Part shown: piece after piece, positions 1 through 9,442 of the stretch | Position numbering within the stretch: the stretch's first letter is position 1 | How the letters are laid out: each line of letters starts with the position of its first letter | Origin: Paracoccaceae bacterium | GTDB lineage: Bacteria; Pseudomonadota; Alphaproteobacteria; Rhodobacterales; Rhodobacteraceae | Length of the DNA stretch: 62,669 nucleotides | Reading direction: 5' to 3' | NCBI GenBank assembly: GCA_028150825.1 | Contig: JAOGIM010000009.1 | Span: 1-62,669, forward strand | Made by a program: the position numbers and the translations under genes | Notes under the pieces: generated by a model | Databases searched by the model: none | Told to the model about the DNA's origin: nothing | What the model saw: only the letters and a program-made list of their open reading frames with translations

Positions 1-151
1 GTTGCAACCAATATGAATTGCGTATGGTCGAAGGGTGCATGACTTGTGCGTCATGCGGTCATTCAAAATGTGGCTAAATGGTCGTTTTTTCGGAAAAAAT
101 GTGAACAGAAATTATTTTTTTATCTGGTTTGGTGCAGAAACTTTTTAAGCC

Positions 152-537
152 GATCCGCTTGTTAATGAGCCGTTTGTACAAGCGCTTGTTAAGTGGGAGA
201 ATATTGGTAATATTCGTCTAGGCCAGACTACGTTGATTAAACTGAGCGATTATGACTATGCGGTCTTTGGGAGCTTGAAAGGGCATGTGAATGTCGTAGA
301 GCAGATGCATTCAAAGACGGTTGCATGCGCAGCATCTATGGCGACCCGCACTATAAAGTGTGCATAATCGTCAATCGAGAGAATCTCCCATAACTCCAGG
401 CACGTATCGGTATCAGGATGGGCAGGCAGGTCCAGGCAGAACTACGTACCTCGTGGGAAAAGCGTTGTCTATTATATTTGAAACCGCTTTAAAAATCGCG
501 AGATGCTTTGCGAGAACGCTATGGTTGGGCTTAATCG
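152..537 (+). pseudogene. Remnant of HlyD-family type I secretion membrane fusion protein (3' part)
   Basis: Three plus-strand frames read in succession give the C-terminal part of an HlyD/EmrA-type periplasmic adaptor. The first (from about 152) contains ENIGNIRLGQ, then KLSDYDYAVFGSLKGHV. The second has DPHYKVCIIVNRE. The third has SPITPG, followed after another shift by YLKPL, a stop, and KSRDALRERYG. In intact adaptors these are the last beta-barrel (the GQ..KLS.YD...G...G motif), the YKVRI strand, the PI.PGM segment and the YLLKP...ALRER end. At least two frameshifts and one nonsense codon separate them, and there is no complete N-terminal half or partner ABC exporter in the window. The gene is therefore dead; it once belonged to a type I (RTX-type) exporter. 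Confidence 0.75.
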
Positions 538-974
538 GGGGGTAGTAGGAGTTGCTCAAGCCGTTTTCTAAATTGATCTGAAAGCCCTGTGGGTTTACCC
601 GATCTAGCGTCTACTTGAACTTGGGAAAAAAACCCCTCTGCAAAGGCCAATGGGTCCTCGTTGCGAAATAGTCCAACTTCGTATGACCAAGATGAATTTC
701 CGATATGGCCAACCCGAAGGCCCGCATGGATAAGATCGGGATATCCGGCTTCGGCATGGTATCTACAGCCGCTTTCGACCACGAGGAAACGTATATCAGC
801 CCCGCTTGTATCAAAGAGATCCTGATCAATTTGCCAATTGGTCACGACTGTATCGATTAATGAATAGTGGATCACATTATTCATGTGGCCGTATTGGTCA
901 TTATCCATCCAGCGTGTTGGTAGTTGATAAAATGCGATATATTTATCTTTGTCTGAAGGGCATGGTCTACTCAT
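531..974 (-). CDS. Acyl-CoA thioesterase, 4HBT hotdog family
   Basis: This 147-residue protein is a single hotdog-fold thioesterase of the FadM/YbgC type, expected to hydrolyse acyl-CoA in the cytoplasm. The N-terminal segment TRWMDNDQYGHMNNVIHYS matches the family active-site motif (D..GH.NN..Y), with the Asp and the GHMNN turn intact near residues 24-31. Length is normal. Its 3' end overlaps the terminal codons of the HlyD remnant on the other strand. A GGAAAG tract lies just ahead of the ATG. The physiological substrate cannot be told from sequence. A divergent short-chain dehydrogenase of 3-hydroxyacyl-CoA type lies upstream, which would fit fatty-acyl metabolism, but this is inference. 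Confidence 0.85.
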   Translation of the reverse strand: MSRPCPSDKDKYIAFYQLPTRWMDNDQYGHMNNVIHYSLIDTVVTNWQIDQDLFDTSGADIRFLVVESGCRYHAEAGYPDLIHAGLRVGHIGNSSWSYEVGLFRNEDPLAFAEGFFSQVQVDARSGKPTGLSDQFRKRLEQLLLPPD

Positions 975-1123
975 AAGCTTTCCGTCAATTATATTTAACT
1001 TTCAAACTGTGCCCTAGAGTATGAGGGAAAATCAAGCTTCTCTTTGCGGCATGCGGTCATCTGCGATCTTTCATTGACCTCGGTGTCTCGCTAGAGTTCA
1101 AAAGATGAAAATTGGAGGCAAAG

Positions 1124-1891
1124 ATGCAGATTACAGAAAAAACAGTTGCAATTGTAACTGGTGGGGCTTCTGGCCTAGGTGCTGCGACAGCAACCGCTTT
1201 CGCTGCGCATGGTGCAAAAGTTACCATTTTTGATATGAATCCAGATTTTGGTGAACAAAAGGCGGCCGAGATTGGTGCAGAGTTCAAAGCCGTTGATGTC
1301 TCCGACGCTAGTCAGGTTGCCCACGCGGTCAAGGCTGTTGAGAAGGCGCATTCTGATCTGCATATTTTAGTCAACTGTGCCGGAATAGGTCCAGCGTCAA
1401 AGACAGTTTCGCGAGGTAAACCGCATGATCCGGATATGTTTTCAACAGTGATAGGGGTAAACTTGGTTGGTTCTTTTTATTGTGCCTCTCAGTGTGCTGC
1501 AGCAATGCTTCGCGGGTCGCCAATCACAGGCGACGGAGAGCGTGGGGTAATTATTAACACGGCCTCTGTGGCCGCTTATGAGGGTCAGATCGGTCAAGTT
1601 GCGTATGCAGCTTCAAAAGGAGGAATTGTCGGTATGACCCTTCCTATGGCACGCGATTTATCCGCTAGCGGTATAAGAGTTTGCACGATTGCACCTGGCT
1701 TATTCCTTACGCCTTTATTGGAAGGATTGCCCGAAGATGTCCAGACGTCCCTCGGCCAACAGGTACCGTTTCCGTCAAGATTGGGGGCACCAGATGAATA
1801 TGCCAAACTCGCCTGTCATATTGTCCAAAATGAAATGCTTAACGGGGAAACAATCCGTCTGGATGGTGCCATTCGTATGGCTCCCAGATAA
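1124..1891 (+). CDS. Short-chain dehydrogenase, 3-hydroxyacyl-CoA dehydrogenase type 2-like
   Basis: This is a 255-residue classical SDR. The cofactor motif TGGASGLG is near residues 12-19, NCAG follows in mid-domain, and the catalytic pair YAASK sits near residue 163. The C-terminal half ([14 protein letters not shown]) resembles mitochondrial HSD10 and its bacterial homologues, which oxidise 3-hydroxyacyl-CoA with NAD. The start was set at the ATG preceded by GGAGG five bases upstream; a TTG four codons earlier lies on the Shine-Dalgarno sequence itself and is less likely. It is divergent from the thioesterase and convergent with the membrane protein gene downstream, with only five bases between the stops. 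Substrate is inferred from the family. Confidence 0.88.
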   Translation: MQITEKTVAIVTGGASGLGAATATAFAAHGAKVTIFDMNPDFGEQKAAEIGAEFKAVDVSDASQVAHAVKAVEKAHSDLHILVNCAGIGPASKTVSRGKPHDPDMFSTVIGVNLVGSFYCASQCAAAMLRGSPITGDGERGVIINTASVAAYEGQIGQVAYAASKGGIVGMTLPMARDLSASGIRVCTIAPGLFLTPLLEGLPEDVQTSLGQQVPFPSRLGAPDEYAKLACHIVQNEMLNGETIRLDGAIRMAPR

Positions 1892-1896
1892 TTAGG

Positions 1897-2658
1897 TTAT
1901 CTGCTTCTAATCACCTGAAAAAATGCAGAAGCCAGCCACCCGGCCAAAATTGCAATCGCGATAGACAGTAAGCCATACAAGAGTGGATTTTCTCGTGATA
2001 ATTTAAACAAAAAGCGTTCAAGCCCTACTTTGCGCACGTCGATGCTGGTCTCAAACTGATTTAATACCTTACCCTCGCGTGTTAGAAAAATACGTGTTCT
2101 ATACTCACCTTCTGTCAGGTTGGCGGGCATTTTTATGGTCGTGAGAAACAACGTTTGTTGATCAAGCGCAACGGTCCCCTCTAGCGATTGGTACAGACCT
2201 TGTTCGCGCCGAATGCGAATAAGGGCATCGCTAAAACTCTGCGCATTAGAGACATCCATCGGAGCGCCAACGGATCTAATAGCGCGATTTATCGACACTT
2301 TATGGCGTAAATCTTCTGTTTCGCTCAAGACCTCTTGGAACGATCCAGTGGTTGCAATGGCATAAAAGCTGGGGGCCGCATCGACTTCAACAGTATCTTT
2401 GTTCACCCAAATACCAAACCGCTGTTCTTTACGACGGACAACCACAGGCTTGGAGGGGCCAGCGATCGAAATGATCACATGCAGCGGGGTATTAGGGATC
2501 GGACTGTCTCTTTTGATTGCGCCAAAGACAAGAATATTGGAACCGTCAAAGGTTGCTGTAATCGCTACCTCATTTTGGCTCATTCCCAATACGACTTCTT
2601 CTGCCTGAGCAAGCGTCACACTGAAAAATATAAATAGGGCGAACAGAACCCGTACCAT
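1897..2658 (-). CDS. TIGR02186-like membrane-anchored protein of alphaproteobacteria
   Basis: The 253-residue product has a signal peptide (MVRVLFALFIFFSVTLAQA), a long periplasmic domain rich in beta-type sequence beginning EEVVLGMSQNEVAI, and one C-terminal membrane helix (LLYGLLSIAIAILAGWLASAFF) followed by a basic tail. This is the architecture of the alphaproteobacterial family TIGR02186, whose function is unknown. The start ATG overlaps the TGA of the upstream TauE gene by one base (TGATG), so the two are probably translationally coupled. A longer reading frame starts inside TauE but lacks the signal peptide at its N-terminus, so I rejected it. Pairing with a TauE/SafE exporter suggests a role in sulfur-anion export or sensing; this is inference. 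Confidence 0.8.
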   Translation of the reverse strand: MVRVLFALFIFFSVTLAQAEEVVLGMSQNEVAITATFDGSNILVFGAIKRDSPIPNTPLHVIISIAGPSKPVVVRRKEQRFGIWVNKDTVEVDAAPSFYAIATTGSFQEVLSETEDLRHKVSINRAIRSVGAPMDVSNAQSFSDALIRIRREQGLYQSLEGTVALDQQTLFLTTIKMPANLTEGEYRTRIFLTREGKVLNQFETSIDVRKVGLERFLFKLSRENPLLYGLLSIAIAILAGWLASAFFQVIRSR

Positions 2659-3575
2659 CAATGTCCCTGCGCCGCGCCAAGCGAGTAAAGCTCGGCTGGT
2701 TGTAGGAGCAGGTCCAGCGCGAGTTTTCCGCATACGGCTAAAACCATAAAGGCCAATAAAATTCTGAGCTGCTCAGCTTTCAAGCGTGTTCCAAGCTGGG
2801 TTCCAACTTGTGCGCCAATAACACCACCTACCAAGAGCAATACCGCAAGAACCATATCTACCGTATAGTTGGTCGTAGCATGTAGGAGTGTTGTAAAGGC
2901 CGTGACAAATATAATCTGGAACAATGATGTTCCTACCACGACTTTGGTGGGCATGCCTAGGATGTAGATCATGGCTGGCACCATAATAAAACCACCGCCA
3001 ACCCCCATTATTGCCGATAGAATACCCACAAAAATACCAACCACGAATGGGGGTATAGCAGAGATATAAAGGCCTGATGTACGGAACCTAACCTTAAATG
3101 GAAGGCTGTGGACCAAATTGCGATCACGCCTTTTTCTGACACTGCCTGATCCTCTTGATTTTAGCAACTTATGCAGGCTCTCTATGAACATCAGCCCACC
3201 GATAATTCCAAGAAATACCACATAGCAAAGCCTTACTAAAAGATCTACTTGGCCAAGGCTTTTGAGGTAATTGAATAACAAAACACCAAGCGCCGCGCCG
3301 AGCAGTCCGCCCAGCATGAGCACAAGCCCCATTTTAAAGTCGACCGTACGTCGTTTGAAATGGGCAAGTGCACCAGAAAATGAGGATGCTACAATTTGGT
3401 TAGCCTCTGTGGCCACGGCGACTGCTGGTGGGATACCAATGAAAAACAGAAGTGGTGTCATCAAAAATCCTCCGCCAACTCCAAACATCCCAGAAAGAAC
3501 GCCTACGACTCCTCCTAAGCCCAAAAGGAGAAAGGCGTTAACCGACACTTCGGCAATTGGAAGATATATTTGCAT
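2658..3575 (-). CDS. TauE/SafE family sulfite/organosulfonate exporter
   Basis: This 305-residue integral membrane protein shows the duplicated TauE/SafE signature: GVLSGMFGVGGGFLMTPLL in the first half and GILSAIMGVGGGFIMVPAM in the second, each leading into hydrophobic helices, about eight to nine in total. The family (PF01925) exports sulfite, sulfoacetate or related anions. The start is the ATG giving MQIYLPIAEVSVNAF, preceded by AGGA; a TTG 20 codons upstream has no ribosome site. It lies 84 bases after the nucleoside permease gene in the same direction and overlaps the TIGR02186-like gene, so it may share that transcript. Between its halves is a basic cytoplasmic loop (RKRRDR). Confidence 0.88.
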   Translation of the reverse strand: MQIYLPIAEVSVNAFLLLGLGGVVGVLSGMFGVGGGFLMTPLLFFIGIPPAVAVATEANQIVASSFSGALAHFKRRTVDFKMGLVLMLGGLLGAALGVLLFNYLKSLGQVDLLVRLCYVVFLGIIGGLMFIESLHKLLKSRGSGSVRKRRDRNLVHSLPFKVRFRTSGLYISAIPPFVVGIFVGILSAIMGVGGGFIMVPAMIYILGMPTKVVVGTSLFQIIFVTAFTTLLHATTNYTVDMVLAVLLLVGGVIGAQVGTQLGTRLKAEQLRILLAFMVLAVCGKLALDLLLQPAELYSLGAAQGH

Positions 3576-3659
3576 GGCTTGTCCTAAACTAGCGAGTGCC
3601 AGGAATGCAAGATCACTCGCGCGGTTCTTGACCAAACCATGTAATTATTTGCAAATGGG

Positions 3660-4631
3660 CTATTGCTCTTTTACGTAGGGCTCTCCGCCTGCTCTTGGTG
3701 GGGTCGCTTTGCCTACAAATCCTGCCAGGATGATCACCGTTAAAATATAAGGGAGTACGTCAAGAAGCTGGATTTGCACCTTGAACGATAGATATCTCTC
3801 GATCAGGTCAGGCCGAAGTGCGATTGCCTGAAGAAAGCCAAATAATAAACATGAGATTAAAGCATACCCTGGACGCCATTTTGCAAAAATAAGCGCAGCA
3901 AGTGCTATATATCCGCGTCCTGCTGTCATGTCTTTTACAAAACCAGCTTGTAAGCCTGTTGAGAGGTACGCTCCTGCTATACCACATAATACACCGCAGA
4001 TTCCGACAGCTGCGAATCGAAGCTTGATAACTGAAACTCCTGCGGTATCCACTGCCTCTGGGGCTTCTCCAACGGCACGTAACCTGAGCCCAAAGCGCGT
4101 TCTATACAATATCCACCAAGTCAGTGGCACCATCAAAAGTGCAACGTACACAAGGATCGTATGACCGGAGATGAGACCCTGATAAATCGGTCCAAATACT
4201 GGAATGTCCTTTAAGCTTTCGGCAACTGGTAACTCAACAGGGTTGAACCGGCCATTACCCTTGAGTGATGGAGTGCGACCGCCTTGTTTGAACCAACTTT
4301 GAGCGATAAGAACGGTCATACCAGCGGCTAGAAAGTTGATTGCGACCCCTGAAATTAATTGGTTTCCACGAAATGTGATCGACGCAACGCCGTGTAAAGC
4401 TGAGAGAGCAAGAGAGGAAGCTATGCCTGCTGCCATTCCGATCCAGACTGATCCGGTTATCGCCGCAACCGCTGCTGAAAAGAACGCGGCGCACAACATT
4501 TTGCCCTCAAGGCCAATATCAAAAATACCGGCTCTTTCGGAAAAAAGTCCAGCAAGGCAAGCTAAGAGTAAAGGTGTTGAAAGGCGAAGCGTGGAGTTCA
4601 ATACTGTTATAAAATCATTCAGGACATCCAT
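3660..4631 (-). CDS. BMP-type nucleoside ABC transporter, permease subunit 2
   Basis: This is a 323-residue permease of the BPD_transp_2 family, which forms the membrane channel of nucleoside/BMP-type ABC importers. The N-terminal segment STPLLLACLAGLFSERAGIFDIGLEGKML carries the family hallmark (ERAG..DIGLEG.ML), and the EAA-like loop around AVGEAPEAVDTAGV is the expected contact to the ATPase. About nine to ten helices are visible. Its start codon overlaps the stop of the first permease by one base, so the two are coupled. It is the fourth gene of the minus-strand cluster binding protein-ATPase-permease-permease. Likely cargo is a purine or other nucleoside, inferred from family and gene order. 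Confidence 0.92.
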   Translation of the reverse strand: MDVLNDFITVLNSTLRLSTPLLLACLAGLFSERAGIFDIGLEGKMLCAAFFSAAVAAITGSVWIGMAAGIASSLALSALHGVASITFRGNQLISGVAINFLAAGMTVLIAQSWFKQGGRTPSLKGNGRFNPVELPVAESLKDIPVFGPIYQGLISGHTILVYVALLMVPLTWWILYRTRFGLRLRAVGEAPEAVDTAGVSVIKLRFAAVGICGVLCGIAGAYLSTGLQAGFVKDMTAGRGYIALAALIFAKWRPGYALISCLLFGFLQAIALRPDLIERYLSFKVQIQLLDVLPYILTVIILAGFVGKATPPRAGGEPYVKEQ

Positions 4632-5731
4632 TATTTGGCATCTCCTGATTTGCGTAGTGCGGCAAAGAACGCTTCTATTGGCATGCGCACCATGTTATCT
4701 AAAGCTCCAGTGAAAAGGATTACGAGTGCCTGAATAACCACAATAAGTTCACGTGGTATTGCCATCCACATCGCGAGTTCCGCACCTCCCTGATAAAGAA
4801 ACCCGAAGAGCAATGATGCTAAAACTACCCCAAGCGGGTGACTTCGTCCCATTAGGGCAACGGCTATGCCAATAAACCCAGCACCTTCTGGCGCATTTAG
4901 AATTAATCTTTCGGCCTCACCCATCGTTGTATTGATGGACATCATTCCTGCTAGACCGCCAGAGATCAGCATCGTGATGATGGTAATTCTGACGGGATTT
5001 ATGCCAGCATATTGTGCGGCAGATCCAGATTGTCCAAACGAACGGATCGAATACCCAAGCCTTGTTCTCCAGATTAAGAGCCAAACAAACACAGCTGCCA
5101 GCAGAGCAATTAGCAAAGTTATGTTGGCTGGTGCGGTGCGCGAAAAATTAATGCCTAGAGGCAGTAAAAGGTCATGCAGGGTGGGAAGGTGTGTAGCAGG
5201 TGGAAAGGACGCTGTCGCGGGGTCCATAGACGTTGGCGGACGCATGACATTTACGAGAACATAATTTAACAATCCTGCCGCGATAAAATTGAACATGATC
5301 GTAGTAATAACTATATGGCTCCCGCGTTTAGCCTGCAAAATAGCAGGTAGATATCCCCAAAGTGCACCAAAAATTGCCGCAAAACAGGTGCATGCTAACA
5401 AGGCGATGCTCCAGTGTGGCCAGGGAATATATAGCGCGGCAATCGCAACGCCTAAGCCGCCAATCATAGCCTGACCTTCGCCACCAATATTGAACAGTTT
5501 GGCATGGAAAGCCACTGATACAGCAAGCCCGGTGAATATAAAATTGGTTGTATAATAAAGCGTATATCCCCAGCCATATGTTGAGCCTAACGCACCAATA
5601 ACCATTAACTTCACGGCTTCTACAGGATCCTGCCCAATCGCAAGGATCACTAAAGCAGAGATTATGGCGGCCAATAATAATGAAATAAGGGGAACCAGAA
5701 CGACATCTGCCCATTGGGGAATTTTCTGCAT
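4631..5731 (-). CDS. BMP-type nucleoside ABC transporter, permease subunit 1
   Basis: The 366-residue product is the larger of the paired BPD_transp_2 permeases. It has the characteristic segment LAVSVAFHAKLFNIGGEGQAMIGG near residues 71-94, the cytoplasmic EAA-like loop RSFGQSGSAAQYAGI, and a C-terminal helix set ending in a short charged tail. Length fits the family. It touches the ATPase gene upstream and the second permease downstream with one-base overlaps, which indicates tightly coupled translation and a heterodimeric channel. No missing segment was seen. Confidence 0.92.
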   Translation of the reverse strand: MQKIPQWADVVLVPLISLLLAAIISALVILAIGQDPVEAVKLMVIGALGSTYGWGYTLYYTTNFIFTGLAVSVAFHAKLFNIGGEGQAMIGGLGVAIAALYIPWPHWSIALLACTCFAAIFGALWGYLPAILQAKRGSHIVITTIMFNFIAAGLLNYVLVNVMRPPTSMDPATASFPPATHLPTLHDLLLPLGINFSRTAPANITLLIALLAAVFVWLLIWRTRLGYSIRSFGQSGSAAQYAGINPVRITIITMLISGGLAGMMSINTTMGEAERLILNAPEGAGFIGIAVALMGRSHPLGVVLASLLFGFLYQGGAELAMWMAIPRELIVVIQALVILFTGALDNMVRMPIEAFFAALRKSGDAK

Positions 5732-7290
5732 CAGTTCGTTCCAGTCTTCACACCGGCCATCAAAAGACCCAGCTCTTTTTCATTGGTTTTATTTGCCAGT
5801 CGCTCGCCCATAATACTGCCATCAAACATAACTGCAATTCTATCTGATAAGGACAAAACTTCATCAAGTTCCACCGAAACTAAAAGGATGGCTTTGCCTT
5901 TATCCTTAAGTGTCATGATCTGTTGATGAATAAATTCAATTGCGCCAATGTCGACTCCGCGTGTCGGTTGTCCAACCAAAAGAATTTCAGGATCACGCTC
6001 GATCTCGCGGGCGAGAACAATTTTTTGTTGGTTGCCGCCGCTGAAATTCCGCGCCTTGAGCCGAGGATCTGGTGGCCTTATATCAAAACGTTCCATCTTT
6101 GCCTGAGCTTCATCGCGGATTGCTGCATTGTTCATAAAAATACCGTTTTGGATATCCGCGTCATGATGGTATCCAAAGACCAAGTTTTCCCACGCAGTAA
6201 ATTCCATTATCAGCCCTTCGTGCTGGCGATCCTCTGGCACATGGGATAGTCCGTCAGCGCGTCGGTTCTGGCCCTGAAACGCGCCGCCAACGTCAATAAG
6301 TTTATTATTTATTTTGACTGTCCCAGTGGCCTTTTGATACCCGCCTAAGGCTGCAAGAAGTTCAGATTGCCCATTGCCCGCAACACCAGCAATGCCCAGA
6401 ATCTCTCCGGCGCATACATGTAAGTTCACACCTTTAAGACGCTCGATTCCTGCCTCATCTACAACCCTTAAGTTCTCCACATCAAGAATTTTGGCACCTG
6501 GTTTTGCCGGTTTCTTGTCGACGCGAAGTAGGACTTCACGTCCGACCATTAGTTCGGCGAGTTCTGCGGGGCTGGTTTTGGACGTAGTGACAGTTGTCAC
6601 CATCTCTCCACGTCTCATCACTGAGACAGTCTCAGTAATATCCATAATTTCACGCAGTTTATGCGTGATCAGCAAAATTGTTTTACCTTCGTCGCGTAAG
6701 CGTTGAAGGATGCGAAAAAGTTGGTTTGCTTCTGCTGGGGTCAAAACACCTGTTGGCTCGTCTAAGATCAGAACATTGGCGTGACGATAGAGCGCTTTAA
6801 GGATTTCCACACGTTGCTGGTGACCGACCGAAAGATCTTCAATCTTCGCATCTGGATCGACGCTAAGTTCATATTCTTTCGCCAGCTCTGTAAGGCTCTT
6901 GCGGGCTTTTGTTAAAGAGGGGCGCAACATTGCGCCGTCTTCCACTCCGAGGATTACATTCTCAAGGACGGTGAAATTCTGTACAAGCTTAAAATGTTGA
7001 AACACCATGCCAATGCCTGCCGCAATAGCCGCCTCACTATTGGGAATAGTTGTTTGATTCCCTTTGATAAAAATCTCGCCTTTGTCGGCTTTGTAATATC
7101 CATAAAGGATCGACATCAAAGTCGATTTGCCTGCCCCATTTTCACCAATAATGCCGTGAATCGTTCCGGGCATAACACGAATTGATATATCTTTATTGGC
7201 TTGGACTGCTCCAAAAGCTTTAGAAATGCCCACAAGTTCAATGGCTGGGGCGACAGTTTCCCGCCGCCCCTTTTGGTCGTTAATAGTCAT
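5731..7290 (-). CDS. BMP-type nucleoside ABC transporter, ATP-binding protein (two ABC domains)
   Basis: This 519-residue protein contains two fused nucleotide-binding domains, as in sugar and nucleoside importers of the RbsA/MglA layout. Domain 1 has Walker [10 protein letters not shown], signature LSVGHQQR and Walker [10 protein letters not shown]. Domain 2 has GVAGNGQSE in place of a canonical P-loop, signature FSGGNQQK and a degenerate Walker [11 protein letters not shown]. One degenerate second site is normal for this family. It would energise the two permeases encoded directly downstream. The gene follows the binding-protein gene by five bases. Confidence 0.93.
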   Translation of the reverse strand: MTINDQKGRRETVAPAIELVGISKAFGAVQANKDISIRVMPGTIHGIIGENGAGKSTLMSILYGYYKADKGEIFIKGNQTTIPNSEAAIAAGIGMVFQHFKLVQNFTVLENVILGVEDGAMLRPSLTKARKSLTELAKEYELSVDPDAKIEDLSVGHQQRVEILKALYRHANVLILDEPTGVLTPAEANQLFRILQRLRDEGKTILLITHKLREIMDITETVSVMRRGEMVTTVTTSKTSPAELAELMVGREVLLRVDKKPAKPGAKILDVENLRVVDEAGIERLKGVNLHVCAGEILGIAGVAGNGQSELLAALGGYQKATGTVKINNKLIDVGGAFQGQNRRADGLSHVPEDRQHEGLIMEFTAWENLVFGYHHDADIQNGIFMNNAAIRDEAQAKMERFDIRPPDPRLKARNFSGGNQQKIVLAREIERDPEILLVGQPTRGVDIGAIEFIHQQIMTLKDKGKAILLVSVELDEVLSLSDRIAVMFDGSIMGERLANKTNEKELGLLMAGVKTGTN

Positions 7291-7295
7291 ATGTG

Positions 7296-8285
7296 TTATT
7301 CAACAGGGCACGAATTGTCTGACATGTAGTCATGTACAGCAAGTGAACCGTTAGCAATTTGGCCTGAAGCAGCGTCAACTGAGGCTTGCATATCAGCAGT
7401 AATTAACGACGCATTGTGCTCATCCAACGCGTAGCCAACACCACCGTTTGAAATGCCCATGATGTTAAAGCCTGTTTCCAAGTCTGCGCCTTGTGTCATT
7501 GCGTCATAAACAGCATTATCAACGCGCTTCAACATAGATGTCAGAACTTTGCCAGAATGTAGGTAGTTCTGGTTACTGTCGACACCGATCGACAGAATGT
7601 TTTCGTCTGCTGCTGTTTGCAAGACACCAACACCTGTACCGCCGGCAGCGGCATAGACCACATCTGCACCTTGAGCGATTTGCGCTTTGGTAAGCTCAGA
7701 GCCTTTCACGGGGTCATTCCATGCTGCTGGTGTTGTTCCGGTCATGTTCTGCACGACGACTGCGTCAGGGTTAACCGATTTCACGCCTTGAACATAGCCA
7801 CATGCAAATTTACGAATCAATGGAATGTCCATACCGCCAATAAACCCAACAGTCCCGGTTTTTGACGCTTGGGCGGCTAACATGCCCACAAGGTATGAAC
7901 CTTCGTGCTCGTTGAAGACTACAGAGCGCACATTTGGCGCATCTACAACCATATCAATGATCGCAAATTTTGTATCCGGATAATCTTTGGCGACCTCGCC
8001 TAGTGCTGTTGCAAACATAAAGCCTGCCATAACGATCGGATTTGCACCAGATTCTGCAAATCTGCGCAGAGCCTGCTCGCGCTGTGCATCAGACTGAAGC
8101 TCTATTTCTTTAAAACTGCTATTATTTTCTGTCGCCCAGCGGGTTGCGCCGTTAAACGCAGATTCGTTGAAAGATTTATCAAACTTACCGCCCAGATCAA
8201 ATATCAAGGCTGGCTCAGCAATTGCTGTTACAGCTGAAAAGCTAAGGGCAGTTGCCGCGCCTAAAAACTTATGCATCAAACTCAT
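7296..8285 (-). CDS. BMP family ABC transporter substrate-binding protein
   Basis: This 329-residue periplasmic protein begins with a signal peptide (MSLMHKFLGAATALSFSAVTAIAEP) and continues as a Bmp/PnrA-like fold: FDLGGKFDKSFNESAFNG near residue 29, FAIIDM, VGFIGGMDIPLI, and VYAAAGGTGVGVLQ. These are the ligand-lobe motifs of nucleoside-binding proteins. It lacks a lipobox, as is usual in Gram-negative members. It is the first gene of the transporter operon and is preceded by a recognisable promoter and a GGGAG ribosome site. The exact ligand is not determinable; nucleosides such as inosine or guanosine are the family norm. Confidence 0.92.
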   Translation of the reverse strand: MSLMHKFLGAATALSFSAVTAIAEPALIFDLGGKFDKSFNESAFNGATRWATENNSSFKEIELQSDAQREQALRRFAESGANPIVMAGFMFATALGEVAKDYPDTKFAIIDMVVDAPNVRSVVFNEHEGSYLVGMLAAQASKTGTVGFIGGMDIPLIRKFACGYVQGVKSVNPDAVVVQNMTGTTPAAWNDPVKGSELTKAQIAQGADVVYAAAGGTGVGVLQTAADENILSIGVDSNQNYLHSGKVLTSMLKRVDNAVYDAMTQGADLETGFNIMGISNGGVGYALDEHNASLITADMQASVDAASGQIANGSLAVHDYMSDNSCPVE

Positions 8286-8358
8286 GGAATTCTCCCAGTA
8301 GTGGTTGGTATCTTAATCATAGGTTACCTTATTGGTTCAATGATCTCGACTATCTGAC

Positions 8359-8388
8359 ATTAAGGCCAAATGTAACTGCAAGGGTCAA
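8359..8388 (-). promoter_or_regulatory. Predicted sigma-70 promoter of the nucleoside transporter operon
   Basis: On the minus strand TTGACC is followed after 18 bases by CTTAAT, about 75 bases ahead of the binding-protein ATG. The fit is moderate. No clear operator palindrome was seen around it. Confidence 0.45.
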
Positions 8389-8432
8389 CTGGTTTTTGTC
8401 TAAAAGGACTTAAAATAGGTGCAGATAAAAAT

Positions 8433-8846
8433 CTAAACCAATATTTTGTTCAGAATAAGGGCATCTAAGCGCTGATTATTATCTAGGTGATAATATGATT
8501 TGCGAATCCCAGTTTTCTCGTAGCCTGATGAATAATAGAGTGATTTAGCTGCTTCGTTGTTTGCTGCGACCTCTAGAAGACAGTTTTTGGCGCCGCGTTT
8601 GCGGCATTCAACCTCGAACTCAGATAGATAGGCGCGTCCAAAACCGCGCGATTGTTGGTTGGGTTGAACAATTATCATCAAGAGCTCGGCTTCATCCTGC
8701 ACGACCCTTCCAAGAGCAAAGCCGTTTTCACGAGCAAAAAGTGTCGCCATGGGATCATTGATCAGGGTATAATATTCTTGTGCACTCCATGCTCGCACTT
8801 TATTTCTGGTTGCTAAATGTAACTGTCCCATCTGCTCTGGTGTCAT
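8433..8846 (-). CDS. rimI: Ribosomal protein S18-alanine N-acetyltransferase
   Basis: The product is a 137-residue GNAT acetyltransferase. The acetyl-CoA site is visible as IIVQPNQQSRGFGRAYL (the Q/R-x-x-G-x-G/A pattern), followed by LEVAANNEAAKSLYYSSGYEKTGIRKSYY, which is the typical RimI C-terminus. RimI acetylates the N-terminus of S18. It overlaps tsaB by four bases and is the last gene of nfuA-tsaB-rimI, a common linkage that supports RimI rather than a generic acetyltransferase. Confidence 0.85.
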   Translation of the reverse strand: MTPEQMGQLHLATRNKVRAWSAQEYYTLINDPMATLFARENGFALGRVVQDEAELLMIIVQPNQQSRGFGRAYLSEFEVECRKRGAKNCLLEVAANNEAAKSLYYSSGYEKTGIRKSYYHLDNNQRLDALILNKILV

Positions 8847-9442
8847 GACAGAATTTTTGGTTTTGTATCGCGAGAAGGGGTGGCATCGGGCGCTTTAATA
8901 TATAAGGGTGCTGCAGGTTTTAAGCTTTCTAAATCCGCCATTGCAGCTATGCGTGAAATATTTTTGACCAAATCTTTTGCGGTGCAGCGTTCGATTACCG
9001 TTGAGCCGCGCTTTAAAACTTCATCCAATAGCGCAATTTGGGGATCAATCTTGGTGCGTGGAAATGCTTGGAAATAAACCTCGTTGCGCGGGGCTGGAAC
9101 AGTGACAATCGCATTACCATCATTGCCCAAATAGGTGGCTTCAAAGCTGTCGACTCCAATCACTGGGATCTGCAAAGACAAACCTAGGCCACGAGCAAAG
9201 CTGACAGCAATTCGGATACCTGTGAAATTCCCGGGACCAATCCCCACTCCGATGCGTTTTATGTTTTGGATATCGACCTGTCGTGTCTCCAGCAAGTTTA
9301 GTACCATTGGGCCAATGGTCTCAGCCTGTCCTTTGAGCATATCTTTAGAAATAATACCGAGCAGGTTATCATTTAAAAGCAAAGCGGCCGCACAGTGTGC
9401 GGCCGAAGTGTCAAATCCAAGAACAAGCTTGTCACGTATCAA
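8843..9442 (-). CDS. tsaB: tRNA threonylcarbamoyladenosine biosynthesis protein TsaB
   Basis: This 199-residue ASKHA-fold protein starts LVLGFDTSAAHCAAALL and has the motif GVGIGPGNFTGIRIAVSFARGL near residues 65-86, diagnostic for TsaB. TsaB pairs with TsaD and TsaE to make the t6A37 modification of ANN-decoding tRNAs. The last third is shorter than in E. coli TsaB, as in many alphaproteobacteria. The start overlaps the end of the nfuA-like gene by eleven bases and the stop overlaps rimI, so the three are one transcription unit. Confidence 0.9.
   Translation of the reverse strand: MIRDKLVLGFDTSAAHCAAALLLNDNLLGIISKDMLKGQAETIGPMVLNLLETRQVDIQNIKRIGVGIGPGNFTGIRIAVSFARGLGLSLQIPVIGVDSFEATYLGNDGNAIVTVPAPRNEVYFQAFPRTKIDPQIALLDEVLKRGSTVIERCTAKDLVKNISRIAAMADLESLKPAAPLYIKAPDATPSRDTKPKILS

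Noticed and set aside
1885-1903. CAGATAA-TTAGG-TTATCTG inverted repeat at the convergent ends of the dehydrogenase and the TIGR02186-like gene as a bidirectional terminator.
   Set aside because: The stem is weak, made partly of the two stop codons, and no T tract follows on either strand.
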